Shown here in pieces: positions 7,638 through 14,231 of a DNA stretch of 17,848 bases (position 1 is the stretch's first letter; the number at the start of each line of letters is the position of its first letter). A program made the translations under genes and the position numbers. The stretch is from an uncultured Collinsella sp. GTDB taxonomy: Bacteria > Actinomycetota > Coriobacteriia > Coriobacteriales > Coriobacteriaceae. The notes under the pieces were generated by a model. It ran no database searches. It was not told the origin of the DNA and saw only the letters and a program-made list of their open reading frames with translations. The stretch spans positions 1 to 17,848 of the forward strand of contig UROZ01000031.1 of the NCBI GenBank assembly GCA_900549655.1. Reading direction: 5' to 3'.

Positions 7638-7679
7638 AAAACCACCGCAAAGGGGACAGGCACCTTTGTGGTGGTTTTT
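7638..7679 (+). terminator. Repeat-type 16-bp hairpin terminator after the glycosyltransferase gene
   Basis: The arms 7638-7653 and 7663-7678 pair over 16 bp with a single G-U pair (7647-7669). They enclose the 9-base loop GGACAGGCA and end in TTTTT (7675-7679). It begins eight bases after the glycosyltransferase stop. The sequence is nearly identical to the minus-strand element at 1-35, so it is a dispersed repeat as well as a terminator. Confidence 0.88.
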
Positions 7680-7710
7680 GCTTTTGCGATGCAGCTCGAG
7701 GAGGAGTCCG

Positions 7711-8133
7711 ATGGTCTATATCCCGTTTTGGATTTGCATCTTTGCCGGCGTGGCAATTGATGCCCGAGAGCGACGGTTTCCCAATGGGCTTGCCGGCGCA
7801 TGTGCCGTGGCGGCGTTGGCGGGCGTTTGGCTCGACCTCGGTTTGAACACAGCGCTTGACCACGCCGGTCTTGCGGTCATCGTCTACCTTGGCCTTGTGC
7901 TTACCGAGTCGCTCTGGCGTAGAGTTCGCCACGCTCCTGGCATTGGCATGGGGGACGTCAAGGCACTCTTTGCCCTTTGTACCTTCGATCCCCTGGGCGG
8001 CGTTGTCGCGTTTGCGGTTGCGCTCCTGACCCTTGCCGTCGCTTGCCTCATCGCAAAATCGCGCTCCCTGCCATTGCTCCCGTTTTTAGTGCCGATTTTT
8101 GCCATAATCGAGGTCGTGGGCTGCACTTTGTAA
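7711..8133 (+). CDS. Small A24-family prepilin peptidase (CpaA/TadV-like)
   Basis: This 140-residue polytopic membrane protein carries both aspartates of the A24 aspartyl protease family. The first is Asp17 in IDARERRFPNG; the second is Asp82 in PGIGMGDVKAL (the GxGD motif). Family members cleave the positively charged leader of type IV-like prepilins. It lacks the N-terminal cysteine-rich methylase domain of PilD/ComC, so it resembles the short CpaA/TadV/FlaK type. The ATG at 7711 is chosen for the near-perfect AGGAGG at 7699-7704; an in-frame TTG at 7666 lies inside the terminator hairpin and is rejected. No pilin or secretion ATPase gene is in the window, so its substrate must be encoded elsewhere. 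Only 31 bases separate it from the next gene, suggesting cotranscription. Confidence 0.85.
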   Translation: MVYIPFWICIFAGVAIDARERRFPNGLAGACAVAALAGVWLDLGLNTALDHAGLAVIVYLGLVLTESLWRRVRHAPGIGMGDVKALFALCTFDPLGGVVAFAVALLTLAVACLIAKSRSLPLLPFLVPIFAIIEVVGCTL

Positions 8134-8164
8134 CCGATTGCGCATCCTTTTTAAGGAGCATGCC

Positions 8165-9412
8165 ATGGAATCTAATCAAGAAACGGCCGTCATTAAGGCG
8201 CGCATGGACCGTATTCCCTCGGCGTTGTCGCCCGAGCTTGTCGAGCGCATTGCCGCCGATCGTGCTTCGGGCTATATCAACCCGTATCGTTGCAACGATG
8301 ATCAGGTCATTCGTCGTATTGATCGCGCCGCCGACAAAGGCACGCTTATGCGTCCGGCGTTTATGCGCGATACCGAAAAGATACTTCATCTTCCGGCGTA
8401 CACCCGTTATGCAGGCAAAACGCAGGTCTTTAGCTTCCGTAGCAATGATGATCTTTCACGCCGCGGTTTGCACGTACAGCTTGTCTCCCGCATTGCGCGC
8501 GATATCGGTCGCGCCCTGGGGCTCAATTGCGATCTGATCGAGGCGATTGGCCTGGGTCACGACTTGGGACACACGCCTTTCGGCCATGCCGGCGAGCGCT
8601 TCCTCAACGATATCTATCATGAGCGTACGGGGCGTTATTTTTTCCATAACGTGCAGTCGGTTCGCGTGCTCGACGCGTTGTATGGCCGCAACGTGTCGCT
8701 CCAGACGCTCGACGGCGTGCTATGCCATAACGGCGAGTACGAGCAGCGTGTGTTTGAGCTCTCGGACATGGGCTCCTTTGACCAGTTTGACCAGACGGTT
8801 GAGGATTGCATTGCCACGGGCTATAGCGCAATTGAGCTTCTGCGTCCCATGACGCTCGAGGGCTGCGTCGTTCGCATCTCGGATATTCTTGCCTACGTCG
8901 GTCGTGACCGTCAGGATGCGATCGCGGCGGGCCTGCTTTCGCCCGACGCTTTTGATGATGGCCGGGGCGGTGCCTACAACAGTTGGATCCTCACGCATGC
9001 CTCCATCGATATCGTTGAGCACAGCTATGGTAAGCCGCGCATCGAGATGAGCGAGGACCTGTTTGAGGAAATTCGCCGAGCCAAGCGCGAGAACTACGAG
9101 AAGATCTATAGCAAGGGCGGTATCGAAGGCGATTCCGAGGCGGAGCTGCGCGAGGCGTTCGTAAAGCTCTACGACCGTTGCCTGCGGGATCTAAACAGTG
9201 GCGACGAGTCCTCTTACATCTTTAAGCACCATATTTCGCGCATTGAGCAGCAGCTTTCCTACTATGATCGCACCTATGCCTGGCAGGACGACAAGGATCA
9301 AGCCGTGGTGGATTATATCGCGAGCATGACGGACGGTTATTTCTGCGAACTGACGAGCAAGCTGTTCCCCGGTCTGGAGTTTCCGCACCGTACCTATATT
9401 AACGAACGGTAG
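8165..9412 (+). CDS. HD-domain deoxyguanosinetriphosphate triphosphohydrolase-like protein
   Basis: Proteins of this family hydrolyse dGTP (or other dNTPs) to nucleoside plus tripolyphosphate and so trim the dNTP pool. The 415-residue product shows YAGKTQVFSF near 82-91, a metal-binding His103, the HD pair His122-Asp123 within GLGHDLGHTPFGHAGE, and a later Asp230 in RISDILAYVGRD, which completes the H...HD...D set. The usual RTRLTHS element before the HD pair reads RRGLHVQ here, so this is a divergent dGTPase subgroup and the true substrate is uncertain. The ATG at 8165 has AAGGAG six bases upstream; an upstream TTG at 8138 has no such support. Its neighbours are the prepilin peptidase 31 bases upstream and rarA 60 bases downstream; the frequently seen dnaG partner is absent. 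Confidence 0.85.
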   Translation: MESNQETAVIKARMDRIPSALSPELVERIAADRASGYINPYRCNDDQVIRRIDRAADKGTLMRPAFMRDTEKILHLPAYTRYAGKTQVFSFRSNDDLSRRGLHVQLVSRIARDIGRALGLNCDLIEAIGLGHDLGHTPFGHAGERFLNDIYHERTGRYFFHNVQSVRVLDALYGRNVSLQTLDGVLCHNGEYEQRVFELSDMGSFDQFDQTVEDCIATGYSAIELLRPMTLEGCVVRISDILAYVGRDRQDAIAAGLLSPDAFDDGRGGAYNSWILTHASIDIVEHSYGKPRIEMSEDLFEEIRRAKRENYEKIYSKGGIEGDSEAELREAFVKLYDRCLRDLNSGDESSYIFKHHISRIEQQLSYYDRTYAWQDDKDQAVVDYIASMTDGYFCELTSKLFPGLEFPHRTYINER

Positions 9413-9433
9413 TTCGTATTAATTCGGTATACT
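9402..9433 (+). promoter_or_regulatory. Small hairpin and candidate rarA promoter
   Basis: A 6-bp hairpin (ACGAAC 9402-9407 with GTTCGT 9412-9417, loop GGTA) spans the dGTPase stop codon. It has no real T-tract and is a weak terminator at best. TATACT at 9428-9433 is a good -10 match in the context CGGTATACT, but no -35 stands out at proper spacing. Confidence 0.3.
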
Positions 9434-9472
9434 GTTAGTGGAAAACGTATTTGATTGATACACGGGATGACT

Positions 9473-10822
9473 ATGGACGACCTTTTTTCTGCTTCGACGC
9501 GCGAGCGTTCCTTTCAGAATGCGCCGCTTGCGGTGCGCATGCGCCCCAATTCGCTCGACGAGTACGTGGGCCAGCAAAAGGCCGTCGGTAAGGGTTCATG
9601 GCTGCGTGCCGCGATCGAGCACGACGTGCTTTCGAGCGTGATTCTGTACGGGCCTGCCGGTACGGGCAAGACGACGCTGGCCCACATTATCGCCAACCAT
9701 ACCAAGAGCGAGTTTGTCGAGGTCAGCGCCGTCACGGGTACCGTGAAGGACCTGCGTCGCGTGATTGATGAGGCCAAGACGCGCCTGAATACGTACGACC
9801 GTCGCACCATTCTATTTATCGATGAGATTCACCGCTTCTCTAAGTCGCAGCAGGATGCCCTGCTGCATGCAGTTGAGAACCGTACCGTCATTATGATTGG
9901 CGCTACGACAGAGAACCCGTACTTTGAGGTCAACTCGGCACTGTTGTCGCGCGGGCGCGTGGTGGAGCTTGAACATCTGAAGGATGAGGATATCGCCACG
10001 CTTATTGAGCGTGCGCTCGAGGCACCACAGGGCTTGAACGGAAAGTTCTCGGCCGATGAGGATACGGTCAAGACCATTTGCACGCTGGCAGCGGGTGACG
10101 CTCGCTCGGCGCTCACGACGCTCGAGCTTGCGAGCGAGATTGCCGTCACGCGTCCCGATACCGAGGGAACGCCAGCGCCTGCGGCGGGGGAGCGCTATCC
10201 CATCACCGTGGATGACGTGAAGATTGCCAACCCGCGTCGCGGCTTTACGTATGACAAAAACGGCGACATGCACTACGACATCATCAGTGCGTTCATCAAG
10301 TCCATGCGCGGTAGTGACCCCGATGCCACGATCTATTGGCTCGCGCGCATGATCGATGCTGGGGAGGATCCTAAGTTTATCGCTCGCCGCATTATGATTC
10401 ACGCTTCTGAGGATGTTGGCAACGCCGACCCGCAGGCGCTTTTGGTGGCGCATGCCGCGTTTAAGTCTGCCGAGGTCATTGGCTATCCCGAGTGCCGCAT
10501 TAACCTGGCTCAGGCTGCACTCTATGTGTGCTTGGCGCCAAAATCCAACGCGTGTGAGGCTTCGATCGATGCGGCGCTGGCCGATATCCATTCTAGTGGG
10601 CTTCGCGAGGTGCCGAGTTATCTGCGCGATCGCCATCGCCCGGGCAGCGATGAATACGGTGTGTATAAGTATCCACATGATTATCCCGAAGGCTGGGTCG
10701 ATCAGCGCTATTTGCCCGAAGGCTTGGAACGCGGTGCATTTTGGCAGCCTGCCGGGCGCGGCTGGGAAGAGTGGCGCGTAGAGCAAAGCGAACGAGACCG
10801 CAGCGGGAATGCACCGAGGTAG
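9473..10822 (+). CDS. rarA: Replication-associated recombination protein A (AAA+ ATPase)
   Basis: RarA (MgsA, of the Mgs1/WRNIP1 family) is a tetrameric AAA+ ATPase related to clamp loaders. It acts on single-stranded DNA at stalled replication forks. In the 449-residue protein, Walker A is GPAGTGKTT at 60-68, Walker B is LFIDEIHRF at 114-122, sensor 1 is ATTENPYF at 144-151, and the arginine finger region is LLSRGR at 157-162. The C-terminal family domain contains SMRGSDPDATIYWLARM and ASEDVGNADP. The start is set at ATG 9473, five bases after CGGGA; ATG 9467 and TTG 9455 lie in frame upstream with no good ribosome binding site. It is probably cotranscribed with, or separately promoted just after, the dGTPase gene. 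Both gene products bear on DNA replication. Confidence 0.95.
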   Translation: MDDLFSASTRERSFQNAPLAVRMRPNSLDEYVGQQKAVGKGSWLRAAIEHDVLSSVILYGPAGTGKTTLAHIIANHTKSEFVEVSAVTGTVKDLRRVIDEAKTRLNTYDRRTILFIDEIHRFSKSQQDALLHAVENRTVIMIGATTENPYFEVNSALLSRGRVVELEHLKDEDIATLIERALEAPQGLNGKFSADEDTVKTICTLAAGDARSALTTLELASEIAVTRPDTEGTPAPAAGERYPITVDDVKIANPRRGFTYDKNGDMHYDIISAFIKSMRGSDPDATIYWLARMIDAGEDPKFIARRIMIHASEDVGNADPQALLVAHAAFKSAEVIGYPECRINLAQAALYVCLAPKSNACEASIDAALADIHSSGLREVPSYLRDRHRPGSDEYGVYKYPHDYPEGWVDQRYLPEGLERGAFWQPAGRGWEEWRVEQSERDRSGNAPR

Positions 10823-10853
10823 CTGCTGATAATTTTGTCCCACGTTGCTGCTC

Positions 10854-10884
10854 TTGGCATGTTCGGTCCCCTTTGGGGTACCAT
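10854..10884 (+). promoter_or_regulatory. Candidate promoter/operator before the sigma-factor operon
   Basis: TTGGCA (10854-10859) and TACCAT (10879-10884) give a weak housekeeping-type promoter with a long 19-base spacer. The -10 overlaps a near-perfect inverted repeat, GGTCCCC / GGGGTACC (10865-10882). The same stretch contains GGGTAC (10876-10881), which resembles the GGGTAT -10 of SigB/SigF promoters, but no GTTT-type -35 is found at the right distance. Treat as a candidate only. Confidence 0.3.
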
Positions 10885-10922
10885 GAAAAGCGTCTGTATT
10901 TCGATTCTTCCGGGAGGCTTGT

Positions 10923-11510
10923 ATGAGTCCCATTCAAATCGCCCTGCTGCTGCTCGCCGTTGCCGGCGTGTGGGCCATCGCTGAGCTCGCGCTTACCCTG
11001 CGCAAGACCCGCAATGTTGTCGACTCGCTCGATAAGACCGTGAACGACCTCAACAACACCATCGCCGAGGCTCAGCCTGTGGTGGCAAAGCTCGATGGCG
11101 CTGTCGATGAGCTTACGCCGGCGCTTGCCCAGATGGAGCCGCTGCTTAAGTCGAGCAAGACGGCAGTTGATGCCCTTACCTCCAATCTCGTAGAGGTCGA
11201 AGCCGTGGTTCGCGACATTTCCGAGGTTACGGGCAGCATGGCCGAGGCCAGCAATGCTGTGTCGAGCGTGACCGACTCTGCCGCCGGTGCTGTGCAGAAG
11301 CTCTTCAATAAGGTGAAGGCTCCTGCAGCCGACGCCGATCGCAAGCTCGCCGCTGCCGCTGCGGAGGCCGAGCAGCCTACCGAGCGCGTCCTAATTGGCG
11401 AGGACGAGGCCGCCGCGGGCGACGATGATGGTCAGAAGTCTGTATCCAAGCCGGCTCAGTATTACACCTATACGCCCGCCGAGACCTCTGAGGAGTCCTG
11501 CGATGAGTAG
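10923..11510 (+). CDS. DUF948-family single-pass membrane protein with coiled coil
   Basis: The product has 195 residues. Residues about 4-26 are a transmembrane helix (IQIALLLLAVAGVWAIAELA). A long heptad-like stretch to about residue 125 (VDSLDKTVNDLNNTIAEAQ and following) follows, then an Ala/Glu/Asp-rich C-terminal tail likely to be disordered. The N-terminal half matches the DUF948 family, which includes the Bacillus general-stress protein YtxG; the molecular function of that family is not established. The ATG at 10923 has GGGAGG upstream. It overlaps the following anti-sigma gene by 8 bases, so it is translationally linked to the sigma-factor module. That fits the stress association known from YtxG. 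Confidence 0.8.
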   Translation: MSPIQIALLLLAVAGVWAIAELALTLRKTRNVVDSLDKTVNDLNNTIAEAQPVVAKLDGAVDELTPALAQMEPLLKSSKTAVDALTSNLVEVEAVVRDISEVTGSMAEASNAVSSVTDSAAGAVQKLFNKVKAPAADADRKLAAAAAEAEQPTERVLIGEDEAAAGDDDGQKSVSKPAQYYTYTPAETSEESCDE

Positions 11511-11880
11511 CGAAGCAAACTGCCCTATCACGCTGACCGTTGCCGGTGACCCGCGTCTCGCTCGCCTTGTGCGCATGACGGCAGCCAACGTTGGTGCCCT
11601 GTGCTCTATGTCTGTCGATCGCATCGAGGACATCCGCATGGCTGCTGAGGAGGCTTTCATCTTTGGTTGCACCGCGGTCGACTGCGATGACATCACCATC
11701 AAATTCGATGTCGATGAGACCCACGTTGGCATGACTATTACCTTTGGCGACCAGGCTACGGTCGATGAAGACGACCAGGCTGCGGTGTATGCCGAGCTCA
11801 TCCTCGCGAGCGTGTGCGACTCCTACGAAAAGACTACGGCGCCCCTGACGCTTTCCCTCGACCTCAAGGCGGATATCTAA
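11503..11880 (+). CDS. RsbW/UsfX-like anti-sigma factor with degenerate ATP site
   Basis: This 125-residue protein lies directly before a SigB/SigF-group sigma gene, the position occupied by rsbW or usfX. Residues 39-56 (DRIEDIRMAAEEAFIFGC) resemble the N-box helix of GHKL anti-sigma kinases (compare DLRLAVDE in mycobacterial UsfX). However, the Mg-binding Asn expected four residues after the Glu is Phe54, and no clear DxGxG box follows. I infer a sigma-binding protein whose kinase activity may be lost. The ATG at 11503 is used because AGGAG (11491-11495) is seven bases upstream; reading further upstream in this frame lacks such a site. It overlaps DUF948 by 8 bases and is one base from the sigma gene. 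No RsbV-like anti-anti-sigma gene is visible. Confidence 0.7.
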   Translation: MSSEANCPITLTVAGDPRLARLVRMTAANVGALCSMSVDRIEDIRMAAEEAFIFGCTAVDCDDITIKFDVDETHVGMTITFGDQATVDEDDQAAVYAELILASVCDSYEKTTAPLTLSLDLKADI

Positions 11881-11881
11881 T

Positions 11882-12673
11882 ATGACCGAACGTTCCCGGA
11901 GCGGTAAGACCGCTTGGGACAAGGAGAAAACCCGCGAGCTGTTTCGTCGCTATAAAGAGACCGGTGACCCGGACGCACGCGAGCAGCTCGTCATGTCCCA
12001 CATGAACCTGGTAAGGTTTCTTGCCAACAAGTTTAAGAACCGCGGCGAGCCGCTCGATGACCTGATGCAGGTTGGTTATTTGGGCCTGCTCAAGGCTATC
12101 GACCGCTTTGACCCTGAGCGCGGACTCGAGTTCACCACGTTTGCCACGCCTACCATCTTGGGCGAGATTAAGCGTCACTTCCGCGACAAGGGCTGGAGCG
12201 TGCGCGTGCCCCGTCGCTTGCAGGAGCTCTCGGCCAAGGTCAACCAGGCTACCGATAAGCTCACCAACGAGCTACAGCGCTCGCCTAAGGTTGAGGAAAT
12301 CGCTGAGTACTTGGACGTGACGGTCGATGAGGTCCTCGAGGCTATGGAATCGTCTTCGGCCTATACCTCGGTGCCCATCGAGGCTCCTGGTGCGTCCGAT
12401 TCCGACGATGCCCCTTCGATTCTCGACCGTTACGCCGACGACGACAACGAGCTCGACTTTACCGATGACCGCCTAGTGATCGAGGAAGCCATCCGTGATT
12501 TCTCGCCGCGCGAGCGCGAGGTGATCGAGCTGCGCTTTGTGAAGGGCATGACCCAGATCGAGATCGCCAAGAAGCTGGGTATTTCTCAGGTGCAGGTTTC
12601 GCGTCTGCTGCGCCGCACGCTTAAGAAGATTCAGGACAAGATCGACCCCGACGGAGTGATGATTCGTTCATGA
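11882..12673 (+). CDS. RNA polymerase sigma factor, SigB/SigF/SigG group
   Basis: The 263-residue group 3 sigma-70 family factor directs RNA polymerase to alternative (stress or developmental) promoters. Region 2 spans about 33-110 and includes DDLMQVGYLGLLKAIDRFD and FTTFATPTILGEIKRHFRD, the diagnostic block for the SigB/F/G group. Region 3 covers about 111-170. Region 4 holds REREVIELRFVKGMTQIEIA and the helix-turn-helix LGISQVQVSRLLRRTLKKI. Region 1.1 is absent. Start ATG 11882 follows the anti-sigma stop by one base, with AAGGCGGA (11866-11873) as ribosome binding site. The stop overlaps the permease gene by 4 bases (ATGA). Negative control by the adjacent anti-sigma factor is inferred from gene order. 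Confidence 0.92.
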   Translation: MTERSRSGKTAWDKEKTRELFRRYKETGDPDAREQLVMSHMNLVRFLANKFKNRGEPLDDLMQVGYLGLLKAIDRFDPERGLEFTTFATPTILGEIKRHFRDKGWSVRVPRRLQELSAKVNQATDKLTNELQRSPKVEEIAEYLDVTVDEVLEAMESSSAYTSVPIEAPGASDSDDAPSILDRYADDDNELDFTDDRLVIEEAIRDFSPREREVIELRFVKGMTQIEIAKKLGISQVQVSRLLRRTLKKIQDKIDPDGVMIRS

Positions 12674-14079
12674 GTGAGCACCCCCAGCAAACCGATCGCG
12701 TGCTGCGCGACACCCGCATTCTGACGCTGCGCATTTGGGCTGTTGTCGGCTGCATTGTTATTGCTGCTGTCATCTTTAACCTTATGGGCATCCTGGCACC
12801 GGTTATTGAGTTTCTTGCCGTCGGCTCCATCATTGCTTTTGTGATGTCCCCGATCACCAACTGGCTCGAGCACCATGGCGTGAATCGCGGCATCGGTTCG
12901 CTTATCGCGCTTATTGTTGTTGTTGCCGTGCTCGTCGGTGTCGTTTGCATCTTGTCGCCGATTCTCTTTGGTCAGATCATGGAAGTCCTGAGCCGTCTGC
13001 CCGAGCAGCTTCGTGTTGCGGGTGGCGATCTCAACGAGATGATTTCGCATGCCAAGACGCTCAACAACACGCCGCTCAAGGAGTATTTGGACGATAATCT
13101 TTCGTCGCTTGTTACTGTGGCATCAAAGTACGTGTCTCAGATCGCTGCCGAGCTTGGCCGCGGTGTGTTCCCGCTCATCACCAATACGGCCTCGCAGTTG
13201 TTCGTGATCTTCCTTGGTCTGGTGCTTGCGTACTGGATGGCCTGCGACTACCCTCGCATGCACCACGAGATTTGCACCATCATCGGTCAGGAGAAGGAGA
13301 CCTCGTACCGCTTTATGGTCGCCATCCTTTCTCGCTCTGTCGGCGGCTACATGCGCGGTATGGTCGTGACGTCCATCTGCGGTGGTTTCCTCGCCTTTAT
13401 CGGTTTTATGATCATCGGCCATCCGTATGCGGCGCTCATGGCTATCTTTACCGGCATCATGCATTTGGTTCCAGTCGTCGGTCCTTGGGTGAGCGCAGCA
13501 ATCGCCACAGTGCTCGGTTTCATGTTCAGCCCCATGTTGGCGTTATGGACGCTCATCGTGACGATGGTCGCGCAAAACGTCACCGACAATGTGATTTCGC
13601 CTAAGGTCATGCAGAGCTCAGTGCAGGTGCATCCCATTATGAGCCTTACGGCTCTCGTTATTGGTTCGGCACTCATGGGGCCCATCGGCATGATTATTGC
13701 CATCCCGCTTTGTGCGGCCCTCAAAGGTATCTTCGTGTTCTACTTCGAGAATGAGACCGGCCGCCAGCTTGTGGCCTATGACGGCGCCGTGTTTAAGGGC
13801 ACACCGTACCGCGATGCCGATGGCAACCCGGTCGCCGCCTACGACGCGCTCGGCGACGACACCTTCATTTACGAGTCCGAGCTCATCGGCAACGAGACTG
13901 CGCCCGAGGCCCAAGCGATGCCTAAGCCCGATCTCGATAATCCCTGGATCAAGCTCTCTGGTCTGCAGCCCGATGCGACGGGCTTCTTCAAGAACCCCTT
14001 CGCTAAGGATGACGATTCCAACACGGATGACGACACCAAAACCGGCATCGACGGCTCCATGGACGATGATGACAACTAG
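12670..14079 (+). CDS. AI-2E-family (PerM/YdiK-like) membrane transporter
   Basis: The product has 469 residues. Hydrophobic segments lie at about 21-42, 43-62, 76-98, 160-185, 222-248, 250-285, 288-310 and 320-352, a pattern typical of the AI-2E exporter superfamily. The family blocks PYAALMAIFTGIMHLVPVVG and NVTDNVISPKVMQSSVQVHP are clear. A long hydrophilic, Asp-rich C-terminal tail (about 360-469, ending SMDDDDN) is presumably cytoplasmic and is longer than in simple members. Transport substrates vary in the superfamily (autoinducer-2, ions), so none is assigned. The gene starts inside the sigma-factor stop (ATGA), has only a distant GGAG as ribosome binding site, and is probably translated by coupling. 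It ends the operon at the terminator at 14130-14159. The arrangement suggests an envelope-stress link. Confidence 0.88.
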   Translation: MSEHPQQTDRVLRDTRILTLRIWAVVGCIVIAAVIFNLMGILAPVIEFLAVGSIIAFVMSPITNWLEHHGVNRGIGSLIALIVVVAVLVGVVCILSPILFGQIMEVLSRLPEQLRVAGGDLNEMISHAKTLNNTPLKEYLDDNLSSLVTVASKYVSQIAAELGRGVFPLITNTASQLFVIFLGLVLAYWMACDYPRMHHEICTIIGQEKETSYRFMVAILSRSVGGYMRGMVVTSICGGFLAFIGFMIIGHPYAALMAIFTGIMHLVPVVGPWVSAAIATVLGFMFSPMLALWTLIVTMVAQNVTDNVISPKVMQSSVQVHPIMSLTALVIGSALMGPIGMIIAIPLCAALKGIFVFYFENETGRQLVAYDGAVFKGTPYRDADGNPVAAYDALGDDTFIYESELIGNETAPEAQAMPKPDLDNPWIKLSGLQPDATGFFKNPFAKDDDSNTDDDTKTGIDGSMDDDDN

Positions 14080-14129
14080 CGGGGTAATTCGGATTAATAT
14101 TCATACACGCTAACATGCAATTTCGCTGA

Positions 14130-14159
14130 AGGGCCGGCATTGTGCCGGCCCTCTTTTTT
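14130..14159 (+). terminator. Intrinsic terminator of the sigma-factor operon
   Basis: AGGGCCGGCA (14130-14139) pairs perfectly with TGCCGGCCCT (14143-14152) around a TTG loop and is followed by C and six T residues (14154-14159). Confidence 0.95.
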
Positions 14160-14185
14160 GCACTTGCGCGGTGGGATGGTAATAT
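14157..14185 (+). promoter_or_regulatory. Probable alaS promoter abutting the terminator
   Basis: TAATAT (14180-14185) preceded by TGG gives an extended -10. TTTGCA (14157-14162) or TTGCAC (14158-14163) provides a -35 at 17 or 16 bases. The -35 overlaps the end of the upstream terminator T-tract. Predicted leader is about 40 bases, with no T-box or other large structure seen. Confidence 0.5.
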
Positions 14186-14231
14186 CGTTACGTTTGAACT
14201 GTTTCGATGTGAAACCGAGGAGATTCCCTCT

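Noticed and set aside
7666..7710. N-terminal extension of the prepilin peptidase from TTG 7666
   Set aside because: It would translate the 3' arm of the terminator hairpin; ATG 7711 has a near-perfect AGGAGG.
9402..9417. Hairpin at the dGTPase stop as a terminator
   Set aside because: Only 6 bp with an AT-rich but T-poor tail; not convincing as an intrinsic terminator, so noted only within the rarA upstream region.
14142..14231. N-terminal extension of AlaS from ATG 14142
   Set aside because: It starts within the terminator loop and spans the probable promoter; ATG 14232 has GAGGAG and gives the normal AlaS N-terminus.
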